From positions 10,001-53,117 of the forward strand of contig CAKZKT010000124.1 in assembly GCA_937124585.1 (NCBI GenBank): a DNA stretch of 43,117 nt. Reading direction: 5' to 3'. Made by a program: the position numbers and the translations under genes. Below are positions 19,957 through 30,177 of this stretch, one piece after another (position 1 is the stretch's first letter; the number at the start of each line of letters is the position of its first letter). The DNA is from an uncultured Anaerolineae bacterium. GTDB taxonomy: Bacteria > Chloroflexota > Anaerolineae > CG2-30-64-16. The notes beneath the pieces are model-generated. The model searched no databases, was not told the origin of the DNA, and was given only the letters and a program-made list of their open reading frames with translations.

Positions 19957-22566
19957 ATGAAATGGCTCCCACTGATCCAACGTCTGCCGATTAGCCAGCA
20001 ACTCGGGCTGGGGCTGGGCATCATCCTGTTTCTGGTGATCCTGCTCGGCGTCGTAGCCGGCCAACAGGCCGAAAGCCTGTGGCAGGAAACACAGGGAATG
20101 TACGATCACCCCCTTCAGGTGCGCCGTGCTGTCGGCGAGATCCAGGCCGATATCCTGGCAATGTACCTGGCCATGCGCGAGGCCAGTGAAGCCGAAGATG
20201 AAGCCACGCTCATGCGGATGATCCAGCAAGCGGATCACTACGAGACAGATGCCCATCGCCAGTTCAGCATCCTCTACGAGCGCTATCTGGGGCCGCGCAG
20301 CGACATCGAGGTGGCCGAACGCACCTTCGTGGAGTGGAAGGCCATTCGCGATGAGATCATCCGGCTGACACGCGCCGACCAACGCGCGGAAGCCGCCCAG
20401 CTCGTCAAAACCACGGGCGCGGGCGGCCGCCACATCGAAAAAATGCTGGCGGCACTCCAGACCATAAGTCAGTTCTCGATCAATCGCGCTGACCGCTTTT
20501 ATGCCACAGCACAGGAAAAACACAATGCACTGCGGCAGCAATTGATAGTGGCACTCAGCGGCATCCTCGTGGTGGCCCTCGCTGTCAGCATCGGGCTTCT
20601 GCGCAATATCCTCGAGCCGCTCTATGAACTCACCGCGATCACAGACCGGTATCGCCGGGGCCAGTTCGATGCGCGCAGCCGCTTTGGCGGCCAACCCGGC
20701 AACGAGTTCGACCGGCTGGCAGCCGCGTTCAACGCGCTCGCCGACACGATACAGACGGAAATAGAAACACGGACGAACGCAACGCGCATCGCCAAAGCGA
20801 TGGTGCAGGAAGAGGAACTGGAAGGCTTCGGCCGGGCGCTGTTGACGGCGTTGGCCGAGCATACCGGTTCTCAGATGGCAGCGCTCTATCTGCGCAATCA
20901 GGCCAAAACCGCCTTCGAGCACTGTGTCTCCATCGGCATGGATGCGGCCGGCCGGGCCGCGTTTGACGCCGCAGCCCTGGAGGGCGAGTTCGGCCTGGCC
21001 CTGGCAACGCAGCGCATCCAACACATCGCGGACATCCCAGAGCAGACCCGCTTCACCTTCGCTGCGACCGGCGGCGATTTCCGGCCACAGGCACTCCTCA
21101 CCATCCCCATCCTGGCCGGACAAGAGGTCGTGGCGCTGATCTCCCTGGCCAGCCTGCGTCCCTATTCGGCCACCGCGCTTCAGCTGGTCAACGACATCTG
21201 GGATATGCTGAACGCCCGGCTGAACGGCGTGCTGGCCTTCCGGCAGATCCACGCCCTCTCCGACCAGCTCGAACGCCAGAATCACGAGCTGGAGGCGCAG
21301 ACCACCGAACTGACCGCGCAAGCCACGACGCTGGTTCAAATGAATGCCGAGCTGGAGCAGCAAAAACAGCAACTGGACGAAGCGAATCGGTTGAAAAACC
21401 GCTTCCTCTCAAACGTAAGCCACGAGCTGCGCACTCCGCTCAACTCGATCATTGCGCTCGCCGAGTTGCTGGGCCGGCGGCTGGCAAATGTGATCCCACC
21501 AGAAGAAGATGATTACCTGGGCGTGATCGAGCACAACGGCAAACTCCTCCTCGATCAGATCAACAGCCTCCTCGATCTGGCGCGCATCGAGTCCGGCCGC
21601 GAAGAAGTCACCCTGGCAGCCTTCTCGGTGCACGACCTGATCGCCGAAGTCGTCGAGATGATCGAACCGCAGGCGCGCGAACGGGGTATTGCACTGGTGA
21701 ACGAGGCGGCCGGCGACCTGCCCGTTATCACCAGTGACCGGGCCAAATGCCGCCATATCCTGCAAAATCTGATCGCGAACGCGGTCAAATTCACCGAAGT
21801 CGGTCAGGTGACGGTGGCAGCCACGGCCAACGCGGAGAGCATCCAGATCGCAGTGCGCGATACCGGCATCGGTATCGCGGCCGATCAGTTGCCTTTCATC
21901 TTCGATGAATTTCGCCAGGCCGACGAAGGAATCGCGCGGCGCTATGGCGGCGTCGGGCTGGGGCTGGCCATTGCGAAAAAGTACGCGATGATGTTGGGCG
22001 GCGATATCACGGTGGAAAGCGCGCCCGGCCGCGGCTCCACCTTCACGCTCATCCTGCCGCCGGCGACGAGGACAGCAGACGGGCCGGCTCCTGCACCGGA
22101 GGGACGCAGCGGGATTGCGGCGACCAGAGCACCAGGAGCAGCAGCCACACCGTCTCTGGCCGGTCGGCGCATCCTGCTGGTGGAGGACAACGAGGTGGCC
22201 ATCGCCCAGATGCAGGATATCTTGCTGGGCGAAGGCTACCAGGTCACGGTGGCGCGCAACGGTCGCGAGGCGTTGACGCAGATCGCACTGGCGCCGCCCG
22301 ACGCGATGATCCTCGATTTGGTGATGCCGGAAGTGGACGGCTTCACCACGCTGCAAACGATTCGCAACAATCCGGACATGGCCCGCCTGCCGGTGCTGAT
22401 CCTGACTGCCAAACACCTGACCCAGGAGGAACTGGGGTTCTTGAAGAGCAATCACATTCAGCAACTGATCCGCAAAGGCGATGTGCGGCGGGCCGAGTTG
22501 CTGGCGGCCGTTGCTGCCTGCCTGACCGGCCCAGAAAGCGGGCTTGCCGAGACACAAGAATGCTGA
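19957..22566 (+). CDS. Membrane hybrid sensor histidine kinase (4HB-HAMP-GAF-HisKA-HATPase-REC)
   Basis: An 869-aa kinase. TM1 is at about residues 17-38, followed by a helical extracytoplasmic sensor of the four-helix-bundle type (40-190), TM2 (about 192-214), HAMP (215-265), GAF (280-430) and a Gln/Glu-rich coiled coil (430-475). HisKA follows with H489 (NVSHELRTPLN), then HATPase (RDTGIGIAADQLPFIFDEF, GGVGLGLAIAKK) and a C-terminal receiver with D787 (MILDLVMPEVDG). It is four bases after cheR, so the receptor-like sensor may be methylated by that enzyme. No Hpt domain is present, so phosphate must pass to another protein. The kinase at 38054 carries one. Confidence 0.93.
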   Translation: MKWLPLIQRLPISQQLGLGLGIILFLVILLGVVAGQQAESLWQETQGMYDHPLQVRRAVGEIQADILAMYLAMREASEAEDEATLMRMIQQADHYETDAHRQFSILYERYLGPRSDIEVAERTFVEWKAIRDEIIRLTRADQRAEAAQLVKTTGAGGRHIEKMLAALQTISQFSINRADRFYATAQEKHNALRQQLIVALSGILVVALAVSIGLLRNILEPLYELTAITDRYRRGQFDARSRFGGQPGNEFDRLAAAFNALADTIQTEIETRTNATRIAKAMVQEEELEGFGRALLTALAEHTGSQMAALYLRNQAKTAFEHCVSIGMDAAGRAAFDAAALEGEFGLALATQRIQHIADIPEQTRFTFAATGGDFRPQALLTIPILAGQEVVALISLASLRPYSATALQLVNDIWDMLNARLNGVLAFRQIHALSDQLERQNHELEAQTTELTAQATTLVQMNAELEQQKQQLDEANRLKNRFLSNVSHELRTPLNSIIALAELLGRRLANVIPPEEDDYLGVIEHNGKLLLDQINSLLDLARIESGREEVTLAAFSVHDLIAEVVEMIEPQARERGIALVNEAAGDLPVITSDRAKCRHILQNLIANAVKFTEVGQVTVAATANAESIQIAVRDTGIGIAADQLPFIFDEFRQADEGIARRYGGVGLGLAIAKKYAMMLGGDITVESAPGRGSTFTLILPPATRTADGPAPAPEGRSGIAATRAPGAAATPSLAGRRILLVEDNEVAIAQMQDILLGEGYQVTVARNGREALTQIALAPPDAMILDLVMPEVDGFTTLQTIRNNPDMARLPVLILTAKHLTQEELGFLKSNHIQQLIRKGDVRRAELLAAVAACLTGPESGLAETQEC

Positions 22567-22708
22567 AGGCACCTGCGTCGGTCTCACACAGAGATATCCA
22601 GATGGCATTTTTCATCTACCGCGGTGTCGGCTGCGGGATAGGACACCTGACCCGAAAATCGCCGCATGAGCGTCGGTTCTGGAAGCTTCTGTCATCATGG
22701 AGGGTATG

Positions 22709-25700
22709 ATGACCAACAACGGCCTGAAGATCTTGGCGATAGACGACAACGCAGACAATCTGCTCACCCTTAAAGCCGTCATTCGAGATGCGTTGCCTGG
22801 CGCCATCGTGATCTCTGCGCTCAGCGGTGCGCAGGGGCTGGTTCTGGCGCAAGCCGAGGACCCCGACGTGATCCTTCTCGACATCGTGATGCCGGGCATG
22901 GATGGCTTTGCCGTCTGCCGGGCGCTGAAAGCCGACCCGCGCACCCAGCATATCCCGGTGGTCTTCCTCACCGCCCTGCGCGCCGACCGGGAAAGCCGCC
23001 TCAAGGCGCTGGAAGCAGGCGGAGAAGGATTCCTGGGCAAGCCATTGGACGCGGTGGAACTCACCGCGCAGATCCGGGTCATGGCCAAGATCAAAGCGGC
23101 CAACGTGCGCGCCCGCCAGGAGCAGACGCGACTGACCGCCCTGGTAGCCGAACGCACTGCGGCACTGGAACGAGAGCTGACCACACGCCGCCACATCGAG
23201 GCGGCCGAGCAACGCCATTCGGCATTGCTCCAGGGCATTTACCGGGCCGCACCGATTGGGATCGGCATGGCCGTCAACCGGGTGATTCAGGAAGCCAACG
23301 AGGCGCTGTGCCGGATGACCGGTTACACGCGCGCGGAATTGCTCGATCAGAGCGCGCGCATGCTCTATCCCACCGATGAAGATTACGAGTTCGTCGGCCG
23401 CGAGAAATATCGCCAGATCGCCGAACGCGGCTCCGGATCGGTGGAGACGCGCTGGCGCCGCAAAGATGGCACCGTCCTGGATATCCTGCTCAGCTCGACG
23501 GCGCTCGATCCGACTGACTGGACCGCCGGCGTCGTCTTCACCGCGCTGGATATCACCGAACAGAAACTGGCCACAGAAGCGCTCCGACATCGCGAAGAGC
23601 TGACCCGACGCCAGAACGAAGTCCTGCTGCGCCTGATGCAGCACGGGGTGCTCTTCCAGGGTGACCTGGCAGCGGCCCTGGCTGAGATCACCGAAGCCAG
23701 CGCCGAGATCATCGGCACCGAACGAGTCAGCATATGGCGCTACAGCGAGAACTACTCGACCATTCACTGCATCGAGCTGTACGAACTCAGCAAACGGCGA
23801 CACAGCGCCGGCGAGGAGCTAGGCAGCGCGGACTTCCCCACCTACATGGCATGTCACCGCCGCGGCGAAATCATTGCGGCGACCGACGTGCGCACCGACC
23901 CGCGCACGCGCGAGATCCCGGCTGCCTACTGGGACGCCCACGACATCTACTCGTTGGTAGATGCGCCGGTGTGGTTACACGATCGGATGGGTGGCCTGAT
24001 CAGCTTCGAGCAGGTCGGCGCGCCGCGCACCTGGTCGCCCGAAGACGAACGATTCTGCACAACCATCGCCACCTTCGTCTCCCTCTGTTTCGAGGCGGCC
24101 GAACGGACCCAGGCTGAAAAGTCATTGCGCGAAAGCGAGGAGCGTTATCGCCAGCTGGTCGAAATGTCGCCCGACGGCATCGGCATGATCACCCTCGACG
24201 GCCGCCTGCTGCTGGCAAATCGCCAGGTGGCCGCGCTCTTCGGCTACGACGACCCGGCCGAGATGCGCGATGTCAGCCTGCTCGACTGGTTCGCGCCGGA
24301 AGAGCGCGAGCGGGCGCGCGAGCGCTTTTTCTCGTTCCTGCACACCGGCTTTGCCCGCGAGGCCGAGTACCTGCTGGTGCGTCGCAACGGCGAGCGCTTC
24401 TACGGCGCCATCAGCGCCACGGTGCTACGAGACGCAAACGGCGTGCCGTATGCTGCAATTGGCCTGGTGCGCGACATCACCGAGCGGGTACAGACAGAAC
24501 AAAAGCTTCAGCGCCAGAGCCAGCTCCAGAATCTGCTGCTCAAACTGTCGGCCGAGTTTATCAATCTGCCGCTGGATCGGATTGATGCCGCCATTCAGAA
24601 CGCGCTGCAGGAGATGGGAACTTTCGTCGCGGCCGACCGCGCCTACGTGTTCGACTATGATTTCCGGGCCAATATCGCCATCAACACGTTCGAATGGTGC
24701 GCGCCGGGCATCACGCCACAGATCGAGGCGCTGCAAGCAGTCCCGCTGGAGGGCATCCCTGAATGGACGAGCCCACACCTGCGCGGAGAAGACCTGATCA
24801 TTCCCGACGTTAGCACGCTGCCGCCGGGGCCGCTGCGGGAGATCCTGGAGCCGCAGGAGATCAAAAGCCTGGTGACGCTACCGATGATCGGCAAAGAAGG
24901 GCTCATCGGCTTCGCCGGCTTCGATTCCGTGCGCTGTCACCGGATCTACAACGAAGATGAGCTGATGCTGCTGCGCATCTTCTGCCAGATGCTGGTGAAC
25001 GTCACCGAGCGCAAACGCGCCGAAGAGGCAGCCATCCTGCGCGCCCGCCAGCAGGCCCTCGTCGCCGAACTGGGCCAGCTGGCGCTGAGCACCACGAACC
25101 TGCAAACGCTGTTCGATGCCGCGGTTACCCGCCTGGCAGAAACGCTCGGAGTCGAATACTGCAAAGTGCTGGAGCTATTGCCCGACGGTCAAACGCTGCG
25201 ACTCGTGGCCGGCGTGGGCTGGCAGCCCGGCCTCGTGGGCAGCGCAACCGTCTCCGCCGATCTGAACTCGCAGGCCGGCTACACATTGGCCGTCAACGAA
25301 CCGGTGATCGTCGAAGACCTGCGCACCGAGACGCGCTTCAGCGGGCCGGCATTGCTGCGCGAACACGGCGTTGTCAGCGGCATGAGCACGATAATTGCGG
25401 GCATGGATCACTCGTTCGGAGTGCTGGGAGTCCACACACGGCGCCATCGAGTGTTCTCGGCCGATGACGTTCATTGCCTCCAGGCCGTGGCCAACATTCT
25501 GGCCGAGGCCATCCAGCGCGAACGCGTCAGACAGGCTCTGGTCACCGAGCGCGCGCTCCTGCGCACCATGGTGGACCACCTGCCCACATCCGTGTACGTG
25601 AAGGACCTGGAGGGTCGCAAGACCCTGGCCAATCAGGTCTGCCTGAGCCACATGGGGGTCTCCTCTGAAGCCGAGGCGCTCGGCAAAACCGACTTCGAGG

Positions 25701-26626
25701 TCTATCCCCCCGAGCTGGCCGCTGCCTTCGCGGCCGACGATCACTTCGTGCTCAGCACCGGCCAGCCTATCTTCAATCGCGAAGAGCGCATCACCCGGTC
25801 CGACGGCACTCTTGGCTGGCAGTTCACCTCTAAAGTGCCCCTGCATGACAGCAACGGCCGGATCATCGGCCTGGTGGGCATCGGCTACGACATCACCGAA
25901 CGTCGCCAGATGGAGGATCAGCTTCGCCAGACCCTCGCCGACCTGCAACGCGCCAACGCCGACCTCGAGCGTTTCGCCTATGTGGCCTCCCACGACCTGC
26001 AGGAGCCGCTGCGGATGATCGCCTCCTATGCGCAGCTCCTGGAGCAGCGATATCGTGGCCGGCTCGACGCGGACGCCGACGAGTTTCTCGCTTTCATCGT
26101 CGAAGGGGCCAGCCGTATGCAACAGCTCATCTTTGATCTGCTTGCATACTCGCGCCTCGGCGCCACCCGTCCTGCCAGCCAGTCTACCGATGCCAGTATT
26201 TCCTGCCAGCTCGCGCTCATCAACCTCCAAGATGCGATTGCCCAGGCTCAAGCGACCATCATCTGCGACCCGCTGCCCACCGTGAAGGCCGAGCCGACCC
26301 AGCTCACTCTGCTTTTCCAGCATCTGATCGCCAACGCCATAAAATTCCGCGGGCCTGAACCACCGATCGTCCATGTCTCGGCCGTTGCCGACTCTTCCTC
26401 TTCCTTCGTATTCTCCGTGCGCGACAATGGCATCGGCATCGAGCCGCAGTATTTCGAGCGCATCTTCGTCATTTTCCAGCGCCTGCACAAGCGCCGCGAG
26501 TATCCCGGCAACGGCATTGGCCTGGCCCTGTGCAAACGCATCGTCGAGCTTCACGGCGGCCGCATTTGGGTCGAGTCCACGCCTGGCCAGGGCAGCACGT
26601 TCTTCTTCACCCTGCCCGCCGCCTGA
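22709..26626 (+). CDS. Very large soluble multi-sensor histidine kinase (REC-PAS-GAF-PAS-GAF-GAF-PAS-HisKA-HATPase)
   Basis: About 1305 aa with no membrane helix. An N-terminal receiver (ILAIDDNADN, VILLDIVMPGMDG) is joined by a coiled coil to PAS (about 170-295), GAF (300-445), PAS (450-575), GAF (590-770), GAF (780-930) and PAS (940-1070) sensors. A phytochrome-like kinase core follows, with H1095 (AYVASHDLQEPLRMIASYAQ) and HATPase (SVRDNGIGIEPQYFERIFVI). The start at 22709 has GGAGGG four bases upstream; ATGs at 22697 and 22706 are in frame. The receiver at the N-terminus means it can be switched by an upstream kinase, perhaps the one encoded just before it. No chromophore cysteine context for a bilin is evident, so light sensing is unsupported. 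Confidence 0.92.
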   Translation: MTNNGLKILAIDDNADNLLTLKAVIRDALPGAIVISALSGAQGLVLAQAEDPDVILLDIVMPGMDGFAVCRALKADPRTQHIPVVFLTALRADRESRLKALEAGGEGFLGKPLDAVELTAQIRVMAKIKAANVRARQEQTRLTALVAERTAALERELTTRRHIEAAEQRHSALLQGIYRAAPIGIGMAVNRVIQEANEALCRMTGYTRAELLDQSARMLYPTDEDYEFVGREKYRQIAERGSGSVETRWRRKDGTVLDILLSSTALDPTDWTAGVVFTALDITEQKLATEALRHREELTRRQNEVLLRLMQHGVLFQGDLAAALAEITEASAEIIGTERVSIWRYSENYSTIHCIELYELSKRRHSAGEELGSADFPTYMACHRRGEIIAATDVRTDPRTREIPAAYWDAHDIYSLVDAPVWLHDRMGGLISFEQVGAPRTWSPEDERFCTTIATFVSLCFEAAERTQAEKSLRESEERYRQLVEMSPDGIGMITLDGRLLLANRQVAALFGYDDPAEMRDVSLLDWFAPEERERARERFFSFLHTGFAREAEYLLVRRNGERFYGAISATVLRDANGVPYAAIGLVRDITERVQTEQKLQRQSQLQNLLLKLSAEFINLPLDRIDAAIQNALQEMGTFVAADRAYVFDYDFRANIAINTFEWCAPGITPQIEALQAVPLEGIPEWTSPHLRGEDLIIPDVSTLPPGPLREILEPQEIKSLVTLPMIGKEGLIGFAGFDSVRCHRIYNEDELMLLRIFCQMLVNVTERKRAEEAAILRARQQALVAELGQLALSTTNLQTLFDAAVTRLAETLGVEYCKVLELLPDGQTLRLVAGVGWQPGLVGSATVSADLNSQAGYTLAVNEPVIVEDLRTETRFSGPALLREHGVVSGMSTIIAGMDHSFGVLGVHTRRHRVFSADDVHCLQAVANILAEAIQRERVRQALVTERALLRTMVDHLPTSVYVKDLEGRKTLANQVCLSHMGVSSEAEALGKTDFEVYPPELAAAFAADDHFVLSTGQPIFNREERITRSDGTLGWQFTSKVPLHDSNGRIIGLVGIGYDITERRQMEDQLRQTLADLQRANADLERFAYVASHDLQEPLRMIASYAQLLEQRYRGRLDADADEFLAFIVEGASRMQQLIFDLLAYSRLGATRPASQSTDASISCQLALINLQDAIAQAQATIICDPLPTVKAEPTQLTLLFQHLIANAIKFRGPEPPIVHVSAVADSSSSFVFSVRDNGIGIEPQYFERIFVIFQRLHKRREYPGNGIGLALCKRIVELHGGRIWVESTPGQGSTFFFTLPAA

Positions 26627-26654
26627 ATTTGCAAACGGGTTCGCCAGCCGGCCC

Positions 26655-26675
26655 GCTCCAGACCGGCTGTGGAGC
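26655..26675. repeat. Small hairpin after the large kinase gene
   Basis: GCTCCA (26655-26660) and TGGAGC (26670-26675) are perfect complements with a nine-base loop. There is no T-run. It may be a weak terminator or a regulatory site before the promoter at 26692. Confidence 0.3.
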
Positions 26676-26691
26676 GAGACCCACCGCCCAT

Positions 26692-26720
26692 TTCCTGACT
26701 GCAACGATCGGCGGTAAAAT
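26692..26720 (+). promoter_or_regulatory. Promoter of the Sua5-type gene predicting a leaderless mRNA
   Basis: TTCCTG (26692-26697), 17 nt, TAAAAT (26715-26720). The ATG at 26727 starts seven bases past the -10. This is the same geometry as upstream of cheR. Confidence 0.6.
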
Positions 26721-26726
26721 GGAGAC

Positions 26727-27749
26727 ATGGAGACTCGACTGCTGCCTGCTATCCCTGAAAACATTGCCCTGGCCGCCGAAACGATCAAAGCCGGCGGTCT
26801 GGTCGCGTTTCCCACCGAAACCGTCTATGGCCTGGGCGCGAATGCCCTGGACGCAGACGCCGTAGCACGCATTTTCGCAGCCAAAGAACGGCCCACCGCC
26901 GATCCGTTGATCGTTCACCTGAGCGGCCTGGACCAGTTGTCGCGCGTGGCTCGCAGCGTACCGACCACCGCACAGAGGTTGGCCGAAACGTTCTGGCCCG
27001 GCCCGCTGACGCTGGTGCTGTCCAAGCAGCCGCACGTGCCGGCCCTGGTCACCTCTGGCCTCGACACGGTGGCCGTGCGCGTGCCCGATCATGCGGTGGC
27101 GCTGGCGCTGCTTCGCGCCGCGAACCTGCCCATCGCCGCGCCATCGGCCAACCGCTTCGGTCACGTCAGCCCTACCACCGCGCAGCACGTCTGGCACGAT
27201 CTGCACGGCCGCATCGAGATCATCCTGGACGGTGGGGCCACAGCCGTCGGGGTGGAATCCACGGTGCTGGACGTCTCGACCAGCCCGCCGGCCATTCTGC
27301 GACCGGGCGGGATTCCGGCCGAGATGCTGGAGGCGGTCATCGGCCCGGTGGCGGTGCTGAGGCGCAGCCTGCCGCTCGACCAGGGCCTGCCGTCCCCCGG
27401 TCTGCTGGAGAAGCATTACGCGCCGCGCGCGGCGCTGATCTTCTTCATCGGCCCGACCGGCCGCGAGGCGCTGATGGCGCACCTGGCCGCGACGCGCGCG
27501 GCAGGCCGGCGGGCCGGTGTGCTGGCGATGGATGAAGACGCTCCCGCGTTGGCACGCGGCGGCGCCGTGGTCTATCGCCTGGGCGCCGATCTGAACAGCG
27601 TGGCCCGGCATCTGTACGCGGGCCTGCGCTGGCTGGACGCCCAGGGCGTGGATGTGATCCTGTGCCGCGATTTCGGCACCGGCGGCCTGGGCCTGGCCAT
27701 CCGCGATCGATTGACGCGTGCAGCGGCCCGGGTCGTCGAGACAACATGA
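26727..27749 (+). CDS. L-threonylcarbamoyladenylate synthase (Sua5/YrdC/YwlC family)
   Basis: Makes threonylcarbamoyl-AMP from threonine, bicarbonate and ATP for the t6A modification of ANN-decoding tRNAs. The 340-aa product is the long Sua5 form: a YrdC domain (residues 8-205, with GGLVAFPTETVYGLGANA, FAAKERPTADPLIVHL and APSANRFGHVSPT) and a C-terminal Sua5 domain (about 225-340). The linker segment SPGLLEKHYAPRAAL matches the PGM(K/R)YxHYAP pattern. The ATG has no ribosome-binding site and coincides with the predicted transcription start. The PspC gene follows after 10 bp. Confidence 0.94.
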   Translation: METRLLPAIPENIALAAETIKAGGLVAFPTETVYGLGANALDADAVARIFAAKERPTADPLIVHLSGLDQLSRVARSVPTTAQRLAETFWPGPLTLVLSKQPHVPALVTSGLDTVAVRVPDHAVALALLRAANLPIAAPSANRFGHVSPTTAQHVWHDLHGRIEIILDGGATAVGVESTVLDVSTSPPAILRPGGIPAEMLEAVIGPVAVLRRSLPLDQGLPSPGLLEKHYAPRAALIFFIGPTGREALMAHLAATRAAGRRAGVLAMDEDAPALARGGAVVYRLGADLNSVARHLYAGLRWLDAQGVDVILCRDFGTGGLGLAIRDRLTRAAARVVETT

Positions 27750-27759
27750 AAGGAAAACG

Positions 27760-28215
27760 ATGGAGACAAGCCTGTATCGCAGTCAGACGGATCGCCTGAT
27801 CGGCGGGGTGTGCGGAGGGATCGCCGAGTATCTGCGCATCAGCGCGACGCCGGTGCGCGTCTATTTTCTGCTGCTGGCTTTCACCACGGGCATCGGCTGG
27901 CTTCTCTATCTGATCTTGTGGGCCGCTCTGCCATATCCGGGCGAAGGCACTTTCGGCTCTCCCGGCGCCGTCCGCCAGGGGATCGGCGAGATTGCGGGGA
28001 AAGCACGGGATCTGGGCGATGATGTGCGCCGCGCCGTGCGTCAGCCCGATCCGCAGATCGGCGTGGCGCTGGGCGTGGCGCTGATGCTGATCGGCACGCT
28101 GGCGCTGCTGCGCAATCTGGGCATCCCGGGCCTCGGCTGGCTGAACGAGGGCCTGGTCTGGCCTTTGCTGCTGCTGATCGGAGGGATTGTCCTGATCTGG
28201 CGCCTGCCCCGGTAA
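27760..28215 (+). CDS. PspC-domain membrane protein
   Basis: A 151-aa protein. The N-terminal PspC domain (LYRSQTDRLIGGVCGGIAEY, then LRISATPVRVYFLLLAFTTG with GIGWLLYLILWAALP) contains the amphipathic and transmembrane segments of the family. A soluble linker (60-100) and two further hydrophobic segments follow (VALGVALMLIGTLALLRNLG, WPLLLLIGGIVLIWRL), resembling LiaF/DUF5668-type tails. In other bacteria PspC-like proteins sense envelope stress. No other psp gene is near. The ATG at 27760 follows AAAGGA. It is cotranscribed with the Sua5-type gene and convergent with dnaK. Confidence 0.88.
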   Translation: METSLYRSQTDRLIGGVCGGIAEYLRISATPVRVYFLLLAFTTGIGWLLYLILWAALPYPGEGTFGSPGAVRQGIGEIAGKARDLGDDVRRAVRQPDPQIGVALGVALMLIGTLALLRNLGIPGLGWLNEGLVWPLLLLIGGIVLIWRLPR

Positions 28216-28216
28216 T

Positions 28217-28257
28217 GAAAAACAACGCGCCAGGCCCCTCGGGAAGGCGCCTGGCGC
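28217..28257 (-). terminator. Terminator of hrcA-grpE-dnaK
   Basis: Perfect 9-bp arms GCGCCAGGC (28227-28235) and GCCTGGCGC (28249-28257). Read on the minus strand they are followed by GTTGTTTTTC. It lies between the convergent PspC and dnaK genes and may also stop transcription from the left. Confidence 0.8.
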
Positions 28258-28281
28258 AAGAATCCACTCACCCGGCGACGT

Positions 28282-30177
28282 CTACATCTTCCGGTATTCG
28301 CCCTCAACGACGTCCTCGCCACCATCGCCGGACGGCCCGGCCGTGCCCGGAGGCGGGGTCTGTGGTCCGGCCTGCTGGTACATCTTCGCGCCGACCTTCT
28401 GCCATTCGTCCATCAGCTTATCGGTCAGGCGTTCCAGTTCGCTGGCGCCGGCGTTGCGATCCAGCGCGCTCTTGACCGCGTCCATCGCCTCTTGCAGCGT
28501 CTTCTTGTCGGCGTCTGCCAGCTTATCGCCGCTGTCCTGCAGGAACTTCTGCACCTGATAGTGCGCGTTGTCTGCCCGATTGCGGGCCTCCACTTCGGCC
28601 TTGCGCTTGCGGTCCTCCTCCGCGTGCTTCTCCGCCTCTTTCACCATTTGCTCGATCTGGTCTTTGGAGAGGCCGCTCGAGGCCGTGATCTTGATGCTCT
28701 GTTCGCGGCCGGTGGCTTTGTCGCGCGCGCTCACGTGCAGGATGCCGTCGGCGTCAATGTCGAACGTCACTTCGATCTGCGGGACGCCGCGCGGCGCGGG
28801 CGGGATGCCGGTCAGTCGGAAGTTGCCCAGCAATTTGTTGTCGCGCGCCATGGGCCGCTCGCCCTGCGTCACTACGATCTCCACCTCGGTCTGCATGTCG
28901 GACGCGGTGGAGAAGATCTGCGTCTTCTTGGTCGGGATCGTGCTGTTGCGCTCGATCATCGGCGTGGCCACACCGCCCAGCGTCTCGATAGATAGGGTCA
29001 GCGGCGTCACGTCGAGCAGCAAGATGTCCTTGACCTGGCCGCCCAGCACGCCCGCCTGAATCGCGGCGCCGATGGCCACCACCTCGTCCGGGTTAACGCC
29101 CTTGTGCGGCTCGCGGCCGAAGAATTTGCGGACCGCTTCCTGCACTGCGGGCATACGGGTCATGCCGCCCACCAGCACGACCTCGGCGATGTCGTTGACG
29201 GTGAGTTTGGCATCGGCCAGGGCCTGCTTGCACGGCTCGATCGTGCGCTGGATCAGGTCGCCGGTGAGCTGTTCCAGTTTGGCGCGTGTCAGCTTCATCT
29301 GCAGATGCTTCGGCCCGCTGGCATCCGCGGTGATGAACGGCAGGTTGATCTCGGTCTCCAGGACGCTGGAGAGCTCGATCTTCGCCCGTTCCGCTGCCTC
29401 TTTGAGGCGCTGCAACGCCATGCGGTCGCTGCGCAGGTCAATCCCTTCTTCGCGCTTGAATTCGTCCGCGATCCAGTTGATGATGCGCTGGTCGAAGTCG
29501 TCGCCGCCCAGGAAAGTATCGCCGTTCGTGCTCAGCACCTGGAAGACCCCCTCGCCGACATCCAGGATCGAGATGTCGAACGTGCCGCCGCCCAGGTCGT
29601 AGACGGCGATCTTCTGGTCAATCTTCTTGTCCAGGCCATAGGCGAGCGCGCTGGCGGTCGGCTCGTTGATGATGCGCAGCACATCCAGCCCGGCGATCTT
29701 GCCCGCATCCTTCGTCGCCTGGCGCTGGCTATCGTTGAAATAGGCCGGCACGGTGATCACCGCCTGGGTCACCGGTTCGCCCAGATACGCCTCGGCGTCG
29801 GTTTTGATCTTCTGCAGGATCATCGCCGAGATTTCGGGCGGCGAATAGTTGCGGCCGCCCAGCGTGACCCAGGCATCGCCGTTGCTGTTCTCGATGATTT
29901 TGTACGGCAGCACTTTGCGCGCCTTGGTCACTTCCGGGTCATTGAAGCGCCGGCCCATCAGCCGTTTTACCGAGAAAATCGTGTTATCGGGATTGGTGAT
30001 CGCCTGCCGGCGGGCGACCTGGCCCACCATGCGCTCGCCGGTCTTCGCGTTGACGGCAACGACGGACGGGAACAACCGCGAACCCTCGGCGCTCGGGATG
30101 ACGACCGGCTCGCTGCCTTCCATGACAGCCACCACCGAGTTGGTCGTACCGAGATCAATGCCCACGATCTTGCCCAT
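28282..30177 (-). CDS. dnaK: Molecular chaperone DnaK (Hsp70)
   Basis: A 631-aa Hsp70. The ATPase domain starts [20 protein letters not shown] and includes [19 protein letters not shown] and [15 protein letters not shown]. The substrate-binding domain contains [17 protein letters not shown]. The helical lid ends in a Gly/Pro-rich tail ([19 protein letters not shown]) and EGEYRKM. It is the last gene of hrcA-grpE-dnaK, 91 bp after grpE, and is controlled by heat through the CIRCE site before hrcA. dnaJ is not adjacent in the window. Confidence 0.97.
   Translation of the reverse strand: MGKIVGIDLGTTNSVVAVMEGSEPVVIPSAEGSRLFPSVVAVNAKTGERMVGQVARRQAITNPDNTIFSVKRLMGRRFNDPEVTKARKVLPYKIIENSNGDAWVTLGGRNYSPPEISAMILQKIKTDAEAYLGEPVTQAVITVPAYFNDSQRQATKDAGKIAGLDVLRIINEPTASALAYGLDKKIDQKIAVYDLGGGTFDISILDVGEGVFQVLSTNGDTFLGGDDFDQRIINWIADEFKREEGIDLRSDRMALQRLKEAAERAKIELSSVLETEINLPFITADASGPKHLQMKLTRAKLEQLTGDLIQRTIEPCKQALADAKLTVNDIAEVVLVGGMTRMPAVQEAVRKFFGREPHKGVNPDEVVAIGAAIQAGVLGGQVKDILLLDVTPLTLSIETLGGVATPMIERNSTIPTKKTQIFSTASDMQTEVEIVVTQGERPMARDNKLLGNFRLTGIPPAPRGVPQIEVTFDIDADGILHVSARDKATGREQSIKITASSGLSKDQIEQMVKEAEKHAEEDRKRKAEVEARNRADNAHYQVQKFLQDSGDKLADADKKTLQEAMDAVKSALDRNAGASELERLTDKLMDEWQKVGAKMYQQAGPQTPPPGTAGPSGDGGEDVVEGEYRKM

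Noticed and set aside
22709-26626. Bacteriophytochrome-type photoreceptor
   Set aside because: The kinase core resembles phytochromes, but no PHY domain or bilin-binding cysteine context could be recognised among the PAS/GAF domains.
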